A DNA stretch of 30,112 nt from Kiritimatiellia bacterium (GTDB taxonomy: Bacteria > Verrucomicrobiota > Kiritimatiellia > RFP12 > UBA1067). Both the position numbers and the translations under genes were made by a program. Of this stretch, positions 7,187-17,200 are shown in pieces (the first letter of the stretch is position 1; every line of letters starts with the position of its first letter). The stretch lies in NCBI GenBank assembly GCA_017628165.1, contig JAGBZQ010000084.1, positions 1 through 30,112 on the forward strand, written 5' to 3'. Below the pieces are notes generated by a model. The model made no database searches, was not told the DNA's origin, and saw nothing but the letters and a program-made list of their open reading frames with translations.

Positions 7187-8428
7187 TTAGAATGTGTAGG
7201 TGATGGAAGCGGAAACGATATGGGAATAAGAGTTGTCGCACTGGAAACGAGCACCCTCAATCATACGAGTCTCAGACTCCATAAGAATGAAGTTATAGCC
7301 GAGATCGATGCGCCAATCATCACAGAAGCGATAGCCGGCGCCGAATCCTACCAGGTGGCGGTCTCCAGGAGGCAGCATCGTAGTGCCGTGGGCCTCGCCG
7401 GAAGGATCCCAGTCGTACGAGTAACCGATGCGGCCGCAGAAGTTCTTGGTGAAATCATACTCAAAGCCGAAGCCGAGACGCCAAGCATCGTGCCAGTTGA
7501 GCTTCTGCGCATACGAAGGATTCTTTGATCCTGCCGGAGTCGAAATCGTGGGCAGATTGAAATCAATATGATTAATCGTGCTCCACTCTGTCCAAGTCAA
7601 GGAAACGCCGCCGCGGAGGCTCTCTGTAAATTCATAGTTTGCGCCAAGAGTAACAGAAGCGGGGAGAATAAGTTTCGCATTGGCATCGCCCTTGCCGCCG
7701 ACAGGCCCCATCGGAGTTGCGCCGTTCATCTTAAAATCACCTTCAAGACGGTGGTTGATCCGTGAGCGATATACAAGGCCGAGGCTTAACTTATCGGTAA
7801 CTTTGTACGAAGTAGCAAGCATGTAGCCACAGTTAAAGTCGTCACCCTTGAGATGGGTCCTTCCATAAACCAAACCGGGCATCCCATATTCAGCAAGAAG
7901 ATCCGGGCTCTTGTAGTTTTCAAAAGTGATATAGCTCATGCGTGCACCAAAGGCAATCGACCAATCATCCGTAATCTTGTATGCGATGTTCGGATTGAAC
8001 GTGAACTGCTGAATCGTAGTCTCGGTAGTATCAGCCTTAAGAGACCAGTCGTTGTCGTACTTGGTGCCAAGACCGTATTCGCAGTATGTGCCAAAACCGA
8101 ATGCGAAGTTCTCTCCGAGCGGGAGCGCTGCATACACATGAGGCGGAGGGAACCAGCCGGCATTCATCTTCGGCTGCGTCTTTCCGTTCACCTTGACATC
8201 GCAGAAAGGATTGATGAGCGCCATGCCGACGGTAAGAGTGGGATCGGAAACTTCCGTCAAGTTAGCGGGGTTGTGATAGTTAGCGGTAGCATCACCAGTG
8301 GAGCCGACAAGCCCGTTGCCCATACCGACACCGCGCGCAGAAGCCTCGTAAAGGCCAAATCCAGCGCCCATAGCCGTGACAGACAACGCCATCGCAGACA
8401 TGACAACCATTATTTTTGAACACTTCAT
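7187..8428 (-). CDS. OmpP1/FadL-family outer membrane transporter
   Basis: This is a 413-residue outer membrane beta-barrel of the FadL/OmpP1/TodX family, which passes long-chain fatty acids or other hydrophobic compounds through the outer membrane. It has a signal peptide (MKCSKIMVVMSAMALSVTAMGA) followed at once by the family's N-terminal hatch signature (GFGLYEASARGVGMGNG, then STGDATANYHNPANLT). The rest is alternating beta strands, and the chain ends in TYTF, the terminal Phe needed for barrel assembly. The start at 8428 was chosen because AGAAGGA lies upstream and a signal peptide follows directly; the frame continues to 8458, which is the predicted transcription start. It is monocistronic: own promoter, own terminator. 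Its substrate cannot be told from sequence. Confidence 0.93.
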   Translation of the reverse strand: MKCSKIMVVMSAMALSVTAMGAGFGLYEASARGVGMGNGLVGSTGDATANYHNPANLTEVSDPTLTVGMALINPFCDVKVNGKTQPKMNAGWFPPPHVYAALPLGENFAFGFGTYCEYGLGTKYDNDWSLKADTTETTIQQFTFNPNIAYKITDDWSIAFGARMSYITFENYKSPDLLAEYGMPGLVYGRTHLKGDDFNCGYMLATSYKVTDKLSLGLVYRSRINHRLEGDFKMNGATPMGPVGGKGDANAKLILPASVTLGANYEFTESLRGGVSLTWTEWSTINHIDFNLPTISTPAGSKNPSYAQKLNWHDAWRLGFGFEYDFTKNFCGRIGYSYDWDPSGEAHGTTMLPPGDRHLVGFGAGYRFCDDWRIDLGYNFILMESETRMIEGARFQCDNSYSHIVSASITYTF

Positions 8429-8464
8429 ATTTTTTTTCCTTCTATTGATTAGAAACATTGTGAC

Positions 8465-8493
8465 ATTTTATATAATTTTGTCGCAAACGTCAA
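8465..8493 (-). promoter_or_regulatory. Sigma70-type promoter for the FadL-type gene
   Basis: On the minus strand, TTGACG (8493-8488) and TAAAAT (8470-8465) are separated by exactly 17 bp, the best two-box promoter in the window. Predicted initiation is around 8458, giving a leader of about 30 nt. It lies back to back with the gdhA promoter. Confidence 0.7.
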
Positions 8494-8529
8494 TAGGGAA
8501 TTTATGTTTTTTCGCCATTGCTCAATTTT

Positions 8530-8538
8530 TGATATAAT
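8530..8538 (+). promoter_or_regulatory. Extended -10 promoter for gdhA
   Basis: The plus strand reads TGATATAAT. The best -35 candidates 16-18 bp upstream are weak (TTTCGC-like). Predicted initiation is around 8545, with a 30-nt leader that holds the ribosome site GAAGGA. The TSS prediction makes the upstream in-frame ATG at 8504 impossible as a start. Confidence 0.62.
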
Positions 8539-8575
8539 ACCCCGAAAATCTTTCAACAATTCGAAGGAACAGAAA

Positions 8576-9949
8576 ATGAGCAAATACATCGACAAGGTTC
8601 TCGCCGAAGTCAAGGCCAAGAATCCCAACGAGCCTGAATTCATCCAAGCTGTGGACGAGGTTCTCACGACTCTCGGGCCCGTACTCAAGGCCAATCCGCA
8701 GTATGAGAAGAACGCAATTCTTGAGCGCATGGTAGAGCCCGAGCGCGTGATCATGTTCCGCGTTCCGTGGGTGGACGACAAGGGCTTTGTCCGTGTCAAC
8801 CGCGCCTACCGCATCCAGATGAACTCTGCAATCGGCCCGTACAAAGGCGGCCTTCGTTTCGACCCCACGGTCAATCTTTCGGTTCTTAAGTTTCTCGCAT
8901 TCGAGCAGGTTTTCAAGAACTCCCTCACCACCCTTCCCATGGGCGGCGGCAAGGGCGGATGCGATTTCAATCCGAAAGTTTCCCCACACACTCCCGGAAA
9001 GCGCTGCAGCGACGCGGAAGTCATGCGCTTTTGCCAGAGCTTCATGACGGAGCTCTACCGTCACATCGGCCCAGATACGGACGTTCCTGCTGGCGATATG
9101 AACGTCGGCGCGCGTGAAATCGGCTATATGTTCGGACAGTACAAGCGCCTCGCCAACGAATGGACGGGCGTTTTGACGGGCAAGGGCCTCTCCTACGGCG
9201 GATCTCTCATCCGTCCAGAAGCTACCGGCTATGGCACAGTCTATTTTGCCGAGAACATGCTTGCGATGCGCGGCGAGACACTTGAGGGCAAAAAATGCGT
9301 GATCTCCGGTTCAGGCAACGTCGCCTCCTTCGCGGCCGAAAAGCTCATGCAGCTCGGCGCCAAGGTAATGACGCTTTCCGACCGCTCCGGCGCCATCTAC
9401 GCTCCTGACGGACTCACCCCCAAGATGCTCAAGGACATCATGACGCTCAAGAACGTCAAGCGCGGCGAGCTCGCCGAATTTGCCAAGAAGACGAAGGCCG
9501 TCAAATTCTTCGCCAAGGCAAACAGCTGGCAGATTGCCGACAAGATTGACGCGGCATTCCCATGCGCCAGGCAGAACGAGCTTGACGCAAAGGATGCGGC
9601 ATACCTTCTCAAGCACGGCTGCACGCTCGTTGGTGAAGGCGCAAACATGCCATCAACTCCCGAAGCGATCGCCGCGTTCGTCAACGCAAAGATCATGTAC
9701 TCGCCAGGCAAGGCCTCCAACGCAGGCGGCGTTGCAACATCTGGCCTTGAAATGTCCCAGAACTCCGGCCGCATCAGCTGGACACGCGAAGAGGTTGATG
9801 CCAAGCTCAAGCAGATCATGAAGTCCATCCATGACAACGCTTGGAATGCCGCAGAGAAGTACGGCGACAAGGGCAACTACGTCATGGGCGCCAACATCGC
9901 CGGCTTCACGAAGGTTGCCGATGCGATGGTGGCTCAGGGCGTTTGCTAA
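8576..9949 (+). CDS. gdhA: Glutamate dehydrogenase, NADP-type (hexameric family)
   Basis: This 457-residue enzyme catalyses reductive amination of 2-oxoglutarate with ammonium to give glutamate, the main entry of ammonium nitrogen. Visible motifs are the substrate-binding RIQMNSAIGPYKGGLRF (residues 79-95), the active-site block LPMGGGKGGCDF (120-131, catalytic Lys probably K126), NVGAREIGYMFGQYKR and a Rossmann-type GSGNVASF with the later SNAGGVATSGLEMSQN. Length and the extended N-terminus match the small hexameric class usually specific for NADPH; cofactor choice is inferred. The start was set at 8576 because GAAGGA lies 7 nt upstream and the frame's upstream ATG precedes the promoter. 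It is the only plus-strand gene in the window and is monocistronic, with a strong terminator. Confidence 0.96.
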   Translation: MSKYIDKVLAEVKAKNPNEPEFIQAVDEVLTTLGPVLKANPQYEKNAILERMVEPERVIMFRVPWVDDKGFVRVNRAYRIQMNSAIGPYKGGLRFDPTVNLSVLKFLAFEQVFKNSLTTLPMGGGKGGCDFNPKVSPHTPGKRCSDAEVMRFCQSFMTELYRHIGPDTDVPAGDMNVGAREIGYMFGQYKRLANEWTGVLTGKGLSYGGSLIRPEATGYGTVYFAENMLAMRGETLEGKKCVISGSGNVASFAAEKLMQLGAKVMTLSDRSGAIYAPDGLTPKMLKDIMTLKNVKRGELAEFAKKTKAVKFFAKANSWQIADKIDAAFPCARQNELDAKDAAYLLKHGCTLVGEGANMPSTPEAIAAFVNAKIMYSPGKASNAGGVATSGLEMSQNSGRISWTREEVDAKLKQIMKSIHDNAWNAAEKYGDKGNYVMGANIAGFTKVADAMVAQGVC

Positions 9950-9969
9950 ATCCCTGGCGCCATACAAGC

Positions 9970-10008
9970 AAAAAGCGCGCTTCTCTCACGGGAAGCGCGC
10001 TTTTTTTT
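9970..10008. terminator. Bidirectional terminator between gdhA and chrA
   Basis: A 9-10 bp stem (AGCGCGCTTC, 9974-9983, pairing with GAAGCGCGCT, 9992-10001) with an 8-nt loop is flanked by eight T on the plus strand and five A on the other side. It therefore forms a rho-independent terminator for gdhA on the plus strand and a slightly weaker one for chrA on the minus strand, where the gene stop is at 10054. Confidence 0.9.
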
Positions 10009-10053
10009 CCGCGAACGAAACCAATGCGAGGTATCCCCCGTTAAAATCAAATA

Positions 10054-11205
10054 TCACCCAAGAAGAACACTCCCTATCGACAGAGCGGCAGAAACAAAAA
10101 TCACCTTGACGATTCCGAGCTTGCCGAAATATGTCATGGCGCCTGCAAAAAGCGCAATAGAAAAGCCTACCAAATTGATTTCACATTCATCCCCTCCGCC
10201 ATTCCAAACACTTATCGCGGCAAAAGCCCATAACGCGTTAAGCATCATTGAAATCGTAACTGGCTTAACACCCGCCATTATTCCTTGCACAATTCTGCTT
10301 GTCTTAAATTTTTCAAGCGAGCCCAGAGCAAAATAAAGTAATATCGCTCCAGGGAAAAGAAGAGCAAGCGTGGCGACAAAAGCAGAGCCAACTGCACCTA
10401 ATAGAGACCCGAACTCAGCCATGCCGAGGCGGTAGCCGAAGAAAGTTGCGCAGTTCACCGCAATTGGCCCTGGAGTCATCTGCGTCAGCGCCATCACATC
10501 TGCAAACTCCTCTGCGGCAAGAGCAAGATATGGTGCGCCACTTCCCACGAAATCATCCATATAAACCGGCACAAGCACATATCCGCCGCCAAACGCTATC
10601 ACCCCATACTTGAGAAACACAAGCGGAAAAAGCCAAAAAGATGAAAGCATCCTCTTTTTTGACGCAAAAGCATCTGCCGCAAACACCCCCGTCACGCCTA
10701 CAGCCGCCGCCACGATCACAACAAGCGCAGGATTCCAACCCATACAGCCAATAGCAAAAAGCGCAAGAAGCATTGCAGCAAAGCTCCTCACATTTATCAC
10801 GCTCTTGCGCCATGCCTTTATCGTCATTGCGGCAATAATTCCCGTAAGCGCTGCGCGCAGCCCCAGAAACGCGGCGTCCAACACAGAGCTACCAAAAGGG
10901 ATGAGCGAATATCCTGCACTCACAATAGAAAACACAATCACGCTTGGCAGGAATACGCCTAAAAGCGCCGCCACTACGCCACACCACCCCGCAATCTTGC
11001 GCCCCACATAAATTGCTGTGCTGCCTGCAATAATTCCAGGCACCATCTGAAAAACAGGTAAATGCGCAACTATCTCCCCCTCATCGGTCCACTTGAGCTT
11101 CCTTGAAAAGACCTCATCCGCCACCGCAAGAATGGCATAGCCCCCGCCCACTACACAGAAGGCGATCTTGAACATTTCCCAGAATAAAATCAATAATTTC
11201 TGCAT
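10054..11205 (-). CDS. chrA: Two-domain ChrA-type (CHR family) transporter
   Basis: This is a 383-residue inner-membrane protein of the chromate ion transporter family in its long, two-domain form. The first CHR domain opens with FKIAFCVVGGGYAILAVADE and the second, around residue 200, with LKYGVIAFGGGYVLVPVYMDD. Each is followed by the usual pattern, best seen in ALTQMTPGPIAVNCATFFGYRLG (about 245-265). Characterised members export chromate or take up related anions, but many bacteria without chromate exposure carry them, so the real substrate is uncertain. The start at 11205 fits the family N-terminus (MQKLLILFWEMFKIAF), but no Shine-Dalgarno is seen. The upstream giant gene ends 11 nt earlier, so translation may be coupled. 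Transcript termination is probably at 9970-10008. Confidence 0.88.
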   Translation of the reverse strand: MQKLLILFWEMFKIAFCVVGGGYAILAVADEVFSRKLKWTDEGEIVAHLPVFQMVPGIIAGSTAIYVGRKIAGWCGVVAALLGVFLPSVIVFSIVSAGYSLIPFGSSVLDAAFLGLRAALTGIIAAMTIKAWRKSVINVRSFAAMLLALFAIGCMGWNPALVVIVAAAVGVTGVFAADAFASKKRMLSSFWLFPLVFLKYGVIAFGGGYVLVPVYMDDFVGSGAPYLALAAEEFADVMALTQMTPGPIAVNCATFFGYRLGMAEFGSLLGAVGSAFVATLALLFPGAILLYFALGSLEKFKTSRIVQGIMAGVKPVTISMMLNALWAFAAISVWNGGGDECEINLVGFSIALFAGAMTYFGKLGIVKVIFVSAALSIGSVLLG

Positions 11206-11216
11206 AAGAATAAAAT

Positions 11217-14200
11217 TCAGGTCGCCTCGATGCGGAAAGTGCGCGCGCCTTCGTCACTCTGCACGAAAACAGCGAATACCGAAGGACGAAACTCCGTATC
11301 CGTTGACACCGACTCGTAATCGAACATCCCCCTGAGATCGGTGTATCCGTCCTTGTGGAACTTAATTTCGCGCCCCGAAACATCCTGCGCATACACCTTC
11401 ACATACGCGCCCGCAAGGGGACTCCCGTCCGCACGGCATACGCACAACCTCCGCGCCTCGCGAATAATCTGCACGGTGACGGAGCCAGGAACAAGCTCGA
11501 GCCGTTCTTCGACGCGGCCTTCGGCCCCCGATGCAACCAAAACAAGATCGGTTTTACAGAGCTCACGCGGAAGCGGCACACGCTCCTCGACGCCTCCGGA
11601 AAAGAACACCTCTTTCGTCCACGCAGGCTTCAAACCGAGCATTCCGCCGAAGGAAGAGGAAGCTCCCGCGAAAGGATTTTTGGAAAAACGGATCTCAGCA
11701 TCAATCGGATATGCCTTGAGCGTACATTTGTCAAAACCGCGCGCCATTAGAATAACGCCTTCCACAATCCCATTTTTCATATCTCCTCTAAGCGCCAGCG
11801 AAGGCGCCGACATAAACGCGCCGGACTTCGCGGACTCGTCTCCTGAGCGTCCGGCGATTTCATCGGCCTGCGCGAGAACATCGCGGAAACGTCCGCGCCA
11901 AATCTGCGTCGGCGCGTCGGCCCACTTCGCCGCGAATGTGCGAGCCGTCTCAACGTCGCCGCGCGAAAAGGCAAGATACGCCCTAAGATAGTCAAGCTGC
12001 ATACGCGTTTCTACCGCCGCGACACCGGAAGCGTCTGCCGCGGCGATCTGCTTTTCGGCCTCGTTGATGCGATCCTGCGCGAGTAAAAACACTGCAGCAA
12101 GAAGCCTATCGCCTGCCGAAAGCTCCTTCCGGGCCGCAAGAATGTCGAGAAACGCCCTGTACTCCGCCGCCAATGCCTTGTTGGCTATTGAAACCGCCCC
12201 GCCTTTGGCATGGGTTCGGGCGTTGACGATCGGCCAATATTCACGATGCTCGAAAATGCCCGATTCTTCAGGCTCTATTTCAACGAGCGAGCTTTTAAAC
12301 ACAGGCCCCAGTTCACGCGCAAGCTTCGACAAATTTTCCCTCAACGACAACGCCTCGCGTATCCGACGCGCATCAAACGTGCCCTTCCACTTAAGGCCGG
12401 CAAGCCATAGATCTTTATCACATACACCGCGCGACTCCAGCACTGAAAGCACCTTATGCGCAAACTCACCATCGACAAATCGCCATCCAACCGACTTCAA
12501 ATCAACTCCCGCGAGGTTATTCGTTCGCAGATACCCGAGAACTTCAGCCTTGGAAGCTTTCTGCGAAACATAACGCCAGCTCGTCGTGTCTTTTCCAGAA
12601 GATTCACGAACGACCTTGCATAATGTCTCGCCCCCCGATCCAGCACGGGCTGAACACTCCACGGCGAAGACAGGAGCAGCCCTGCCGACGCTCTCGCCGG
12701 CAAAGGGGAAATAAAACTCCTGCGGCGGCAACTGATACATCTGGTATCCGTCGAGCACCGCGGAACCATCATATACCGCGCCGCATCCGCCCACCGGAAA
12801 CGCGCCTTCGGGAATCTGCGAAATTATGCGCACGCGGCGACGCTCGGCCGTCGGATTGAAAACCGTCACGCCCGTGCGGTACACCATACCGCACAAAAAC
12901 TCTCCTGCCACCTCCCTGTCTGACCCGTTGTGATCCGCTGCGTCGGCTTCAAAGAAATAACGCTCTATTTTAAACTTCCTGCGCCCGGCCACATCATCGC
13001 CGATCTTTCCGCGCGCAAATGCCACCCCGACGCCGTCCTCTGCGGAGAACCCGACGCGCGTCACGGCCAACGCGGCGATTTTCGCCGAAAACGACGAGCA
13101 CGCGTCGAGAACGGAAGGCGCACGGAACGAATCCTCCCCTCCGGCCAGAACCGCACGCGCGTAATCGCGCCAGAAACGGTTTTCAGGCACGAGCCTTTTC
13201 GTATCTTTAGCGCGAGCGCACCTGTACCAGAAAGACTCGACCCATTCCTTCGTACGCTCTGGCGGACGCCACAACTGCCGTACAGCACGGCGTTTTGCCG
13301 CTGCGGCCTGCTTGCTCAAAGAGGCGGCAGAAGAGCTTATCCGGCGCGAACGCGCAGTCTTTCCCGCGTCCATCCGCTGATTGCTCCATCTGGCACTTAC
13401 GCCCTCATTAATCTCCGCTTCCGGCTCTTGAATAGCCGCACTCGACTCTTCTCGCACTTGCGGGAAATACTTGAGCTCCGAAAGATCAACAGACGCCAGC
13501 TCGCGCAGATTGTCATTGCCGCCAGACATGTCGTCAAGCGCGATAGCAAGACGGCGGTCGTCTTCTTCGGGATCGCTTGAAGCCGCGTCGCATGCACCCG
13601 CAAGCCTGTCGGCCACGGCCGAAGCGACAGCCTTAACGCGGCGGGCCAGGAGACACTGCTCCAATGCATTAAGATTCTGAAGGCATCCCGGTGCCGCATA
13701 TCCGGAAACATCTTCCCCAAGCAGCCACCTGTCCATGAAATCCTTGAGCCGCTTGTTCGCGAGATGAGGCGCGATGACGGCATTGAAAAACGCAGGGTCT
13801 TTCTCGTACAGAAAGAAATCAAGTTCATGGCAAGCATACCTGCCGTAAAGGACACGTTTTTCCTCCCCGTTCTTTTTATCCCAGTCAGCGAGGAAAGCGA
13901 ACTCAGCGAAAACGCTGTCATCAGGATCGAGCGAAGAAAAGAGCGAGTAAAGTTCACCTATCGTTGAATACGACTTCGTGCGTTCGGGAGCGGAGGCAGC
14001 GTCCACGCCCTTCGCAAGCCTGAGATCGCGCGGCACGAAGTCCAAGCTCTCCGATGCAAGCTCCAGACAATCGACGCTACTCCCGTCAGTGACTACGATC
14101 ACGAGATCCTGCATCCCAGCCGTCCGTGAAACATCTACCGAGACGAGACCTTTCTCATCAGGCCTGAGATTGGCGAAAACAGCCGCGGAATCGGGCAGAA

Positions 14201-17200
14201 AGTCTCGGCATACAAACGCCGCGCCTTTAGAACTTGCACAGATCCTGCAGGGAGATCGGCTGCCCACCATCCGCTCCATAACCGGAGCAGCATCCCATTC
14301 TCCGCCGTCAGACAGCCGCACCTCGTCCGTATCGGTCTCGCTGGTCGTCCAGGGATTGAGAAGAAGCGACGGTCTCTGAAGCATATTGCCAATCCTGCCA
14401 GGCTCCTGACGTCTTTCGAGAATATAGCGCAGCTTATCTCCAAGATCGCGCCCCGAAACGTATTCGCTCACGGAATCGTTCCACGTCCACTTGTGTACGG
14501 CCGGCGCCGTGCGCACGAGCGCGGCGCCCAACGCGGCGTACGGCGATGCCCCTTCACGGACATCGCCAAACGTACGTGACGCGAAAACGTGCACGCGAGC
14601 GGAAGGCGTAAAATTGGCAAGAAACACCTCAAGCGCTCCCTTGTCCGAAACAGCGGCGCCGTTGATACGCAGAAGACCGGGAGCACCGGTATCGGTAACC
14701 GCCCTTGCGGCACTCATGATCACGCCGCCCTCGCCGACGGCTCCGCGCGTGCGCATTACAGACAATGTAGTCCCGACTCCCATTTCGGTACGAAGCCGGA
14801 GTTTGTAATCGCCAGATGCAAGCCCCTTGATTTTCAATACGCCGTTGGAATACGAGCACGCGCCGATACAATCTGCCATATATTCGCCGTCCTTGTTGAC
14901 GGCAAGCAGCGAAACGCGGTTCCCAATCACTTTCGCGCCGGGCCATTCTCCGTTGAAAAGCCCGCGTACGGGAATCTCCACAGTCTCACCTTCCGCGACA
15001 GCAAGTTCACTGGGCAGCACGGCGTCCGTGCGGAGGTCCCAGACATATCCGCCGAACGCATCCGTCGAAACGCTCTCGATATCGGCAAGCGCCCCCAGTG
15101 CAACGGCTCCGTCCGCGTCGAACTGCAGCGTCTTGACGATGGAGTATTCCGGTCTGAAAGTGCGGTGCTTGAATTTGAGTTCCACCGGGCGCGACGCAAT
15201 CTTCTCACCTGTGCGGCCTCGGCATTCAATCCTGTACCCGCACGATGTGCGCCGCAGAAACAGCTGCGCTACCTGCTTCGTGGACGAAATCGCATTCACA
15301 TTCCTTGACCACGTGCACGAGAGCGTCTCGCTCTCCGCGTCGATCATGCGTTTTACAGATCCCTCCATACGGACTTCAACGCGGCGCAGATTTTCGGGAA
15401 CGATGAACCGGCATACGCTTTCCGCATCGTCTGACAGGTAGAAATTCTTGATCGTCTTGACTGACTTGCGCCCCTTTAAATCAGTGAAAACCACACTCAG
15501 CACCGGCTTATCGAGGATCTTAAGCGAAGACGGCGCTCCGCTCGTGAAAAGCGCGGGACGGATCAGCATCGTAGCCTCTCTGCCGGCAACGAGCTGCTCC
15601 GGAGGAAGCAGAACGGCCATATCAAGAGAATACGACTCGACGGCATGGTCGAACGAAACGGCGGAAGATAGGCGACCGGCGCCGACGACGGCGGTTTTCT
15701 TTCCGGCGCTCTTCGCTGTCGCCGCGAAGGGAACCGCGATCTCGCCGTTTTCATCAGCCTTGAACGCGGTTCCGTCGAGCCAAAGAACGGCATCATTCAC
15801 TACGCGTCCGTTCCGGTCAAGCGCAGTGAACACATGGCCAGACGACTCGCGACGTTCGACTACGCGCAGGCTCCCCTTACGCACCAGTACACGGCTCGCG
15901 ACTCCCTGCCCCGAGCATTCGACGACGTAAAGCCCCGGCTTGCCAAGCTCCGGAAACGACAGCTTCTCGCGATGGCGCAGCACGGGCAAAGCGGAATATT
16001 CCACGACGCGCTCGAACGTGGGAACGGCGCAGTCGAGATCGATTCCAGGAGAGACCTCCCCCTTCAATTCACGGCACGCTGCGGCCGCATCAAGTTCATA
16101 TACGGCTATGCGCATTTTCGGCACGTTCTTCACGTCGATCTCGAGAACAACTTCGCCATCCGCCGGAAAAACGCGCGGATTCGACTTCGCCCATTTCAAC
16201 TCGACACGATTGCAGATTTTCTCAAATTCACCTGGAGCGAGCGCCCCGATATCAACCTCGGAGGCGGGACGTCCGTCAAGAAGCATGAATTCGGCCATCT
16301 TGGGATTGACGAACCTGACATCGATATAACCATGAAAATCCCAAGGCTTTTTACCAGCCTTGTACGCCGCTTCCAACCATTCGCCTATCAAAGCATCTCC
16401 AGGAACGGCTTGCCCCCGCCCGCCTCCACGGGCGCGAAGATACCGCCAGAAAACATCCTGACAGGAATAATCGCCCGCCTCGGCGTAGAATTCGAGAAGT
16501 TCCCTAAGAACGTCCGAAAGAACGCGATCGCGCAAACGCCAGGCCGTCCCGAGACTCTCCGCGAACTCGACACGGCGTTTCAGGACAGATTCCCTATCGG
16601 CTCTATTGAAAGGATCGTCATCCTTGCCGGAGAGCAGTTTGGAAAGAACAACCTTTACATAATCATCGCAAGACGAAGGCCGCCGGGACGATCCCGAGTG
16701 CCCAGAAAAATCCTTTTCACCCTTCCCCTCTACCGCCTTGGCGAGATCGTCTAACTGAGCAATAGTGAGATTGCGGAACGCCCCACCGTTTTTGAAACAC
16801 ATATCGGCATTCTTGCCCGCCAGAAAAGCTTTGATATGCTCGAACACGCCAGGCGTATCCGGAAGCCATTCTTTCTCCGCCGCCCGACGACACAGCTCCT
16901 CGCTGACACATTCTGCATCCTCCGTGAAGGCAAGAAACCGGAAAGCATTTTCCAGACTATTGTAAAACGACAGCAGGGAGGCGTCCTTGACCACACTCTT
17001 CCTGAAAGCGGCGAAAGAAACCTCATCGGCAGAAAGCGACGACGGATACATGTTCGGCGTGACTTCGACTTCGCGGCCGGGAATTCCGCAAGATATCCCG
17101 ACGCTTCCGAGAGCCTTGCGGATGCGCCATATTTCGTCATTCCCGCGATCCCAGCAAAGAAAGTGCTGCCGATTACGCAACGAGCGATTGGCGGCGGCAT

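Noticed and set aside
15834..16754. Plus-strand open frame of 306 codons inside the giant gene
   Set aside because: It is antisense to a continuous 2088-codon frame with a signal peptide; long shadow frames are expected in GC-rich coding DNA. No promoter or ribosome site.
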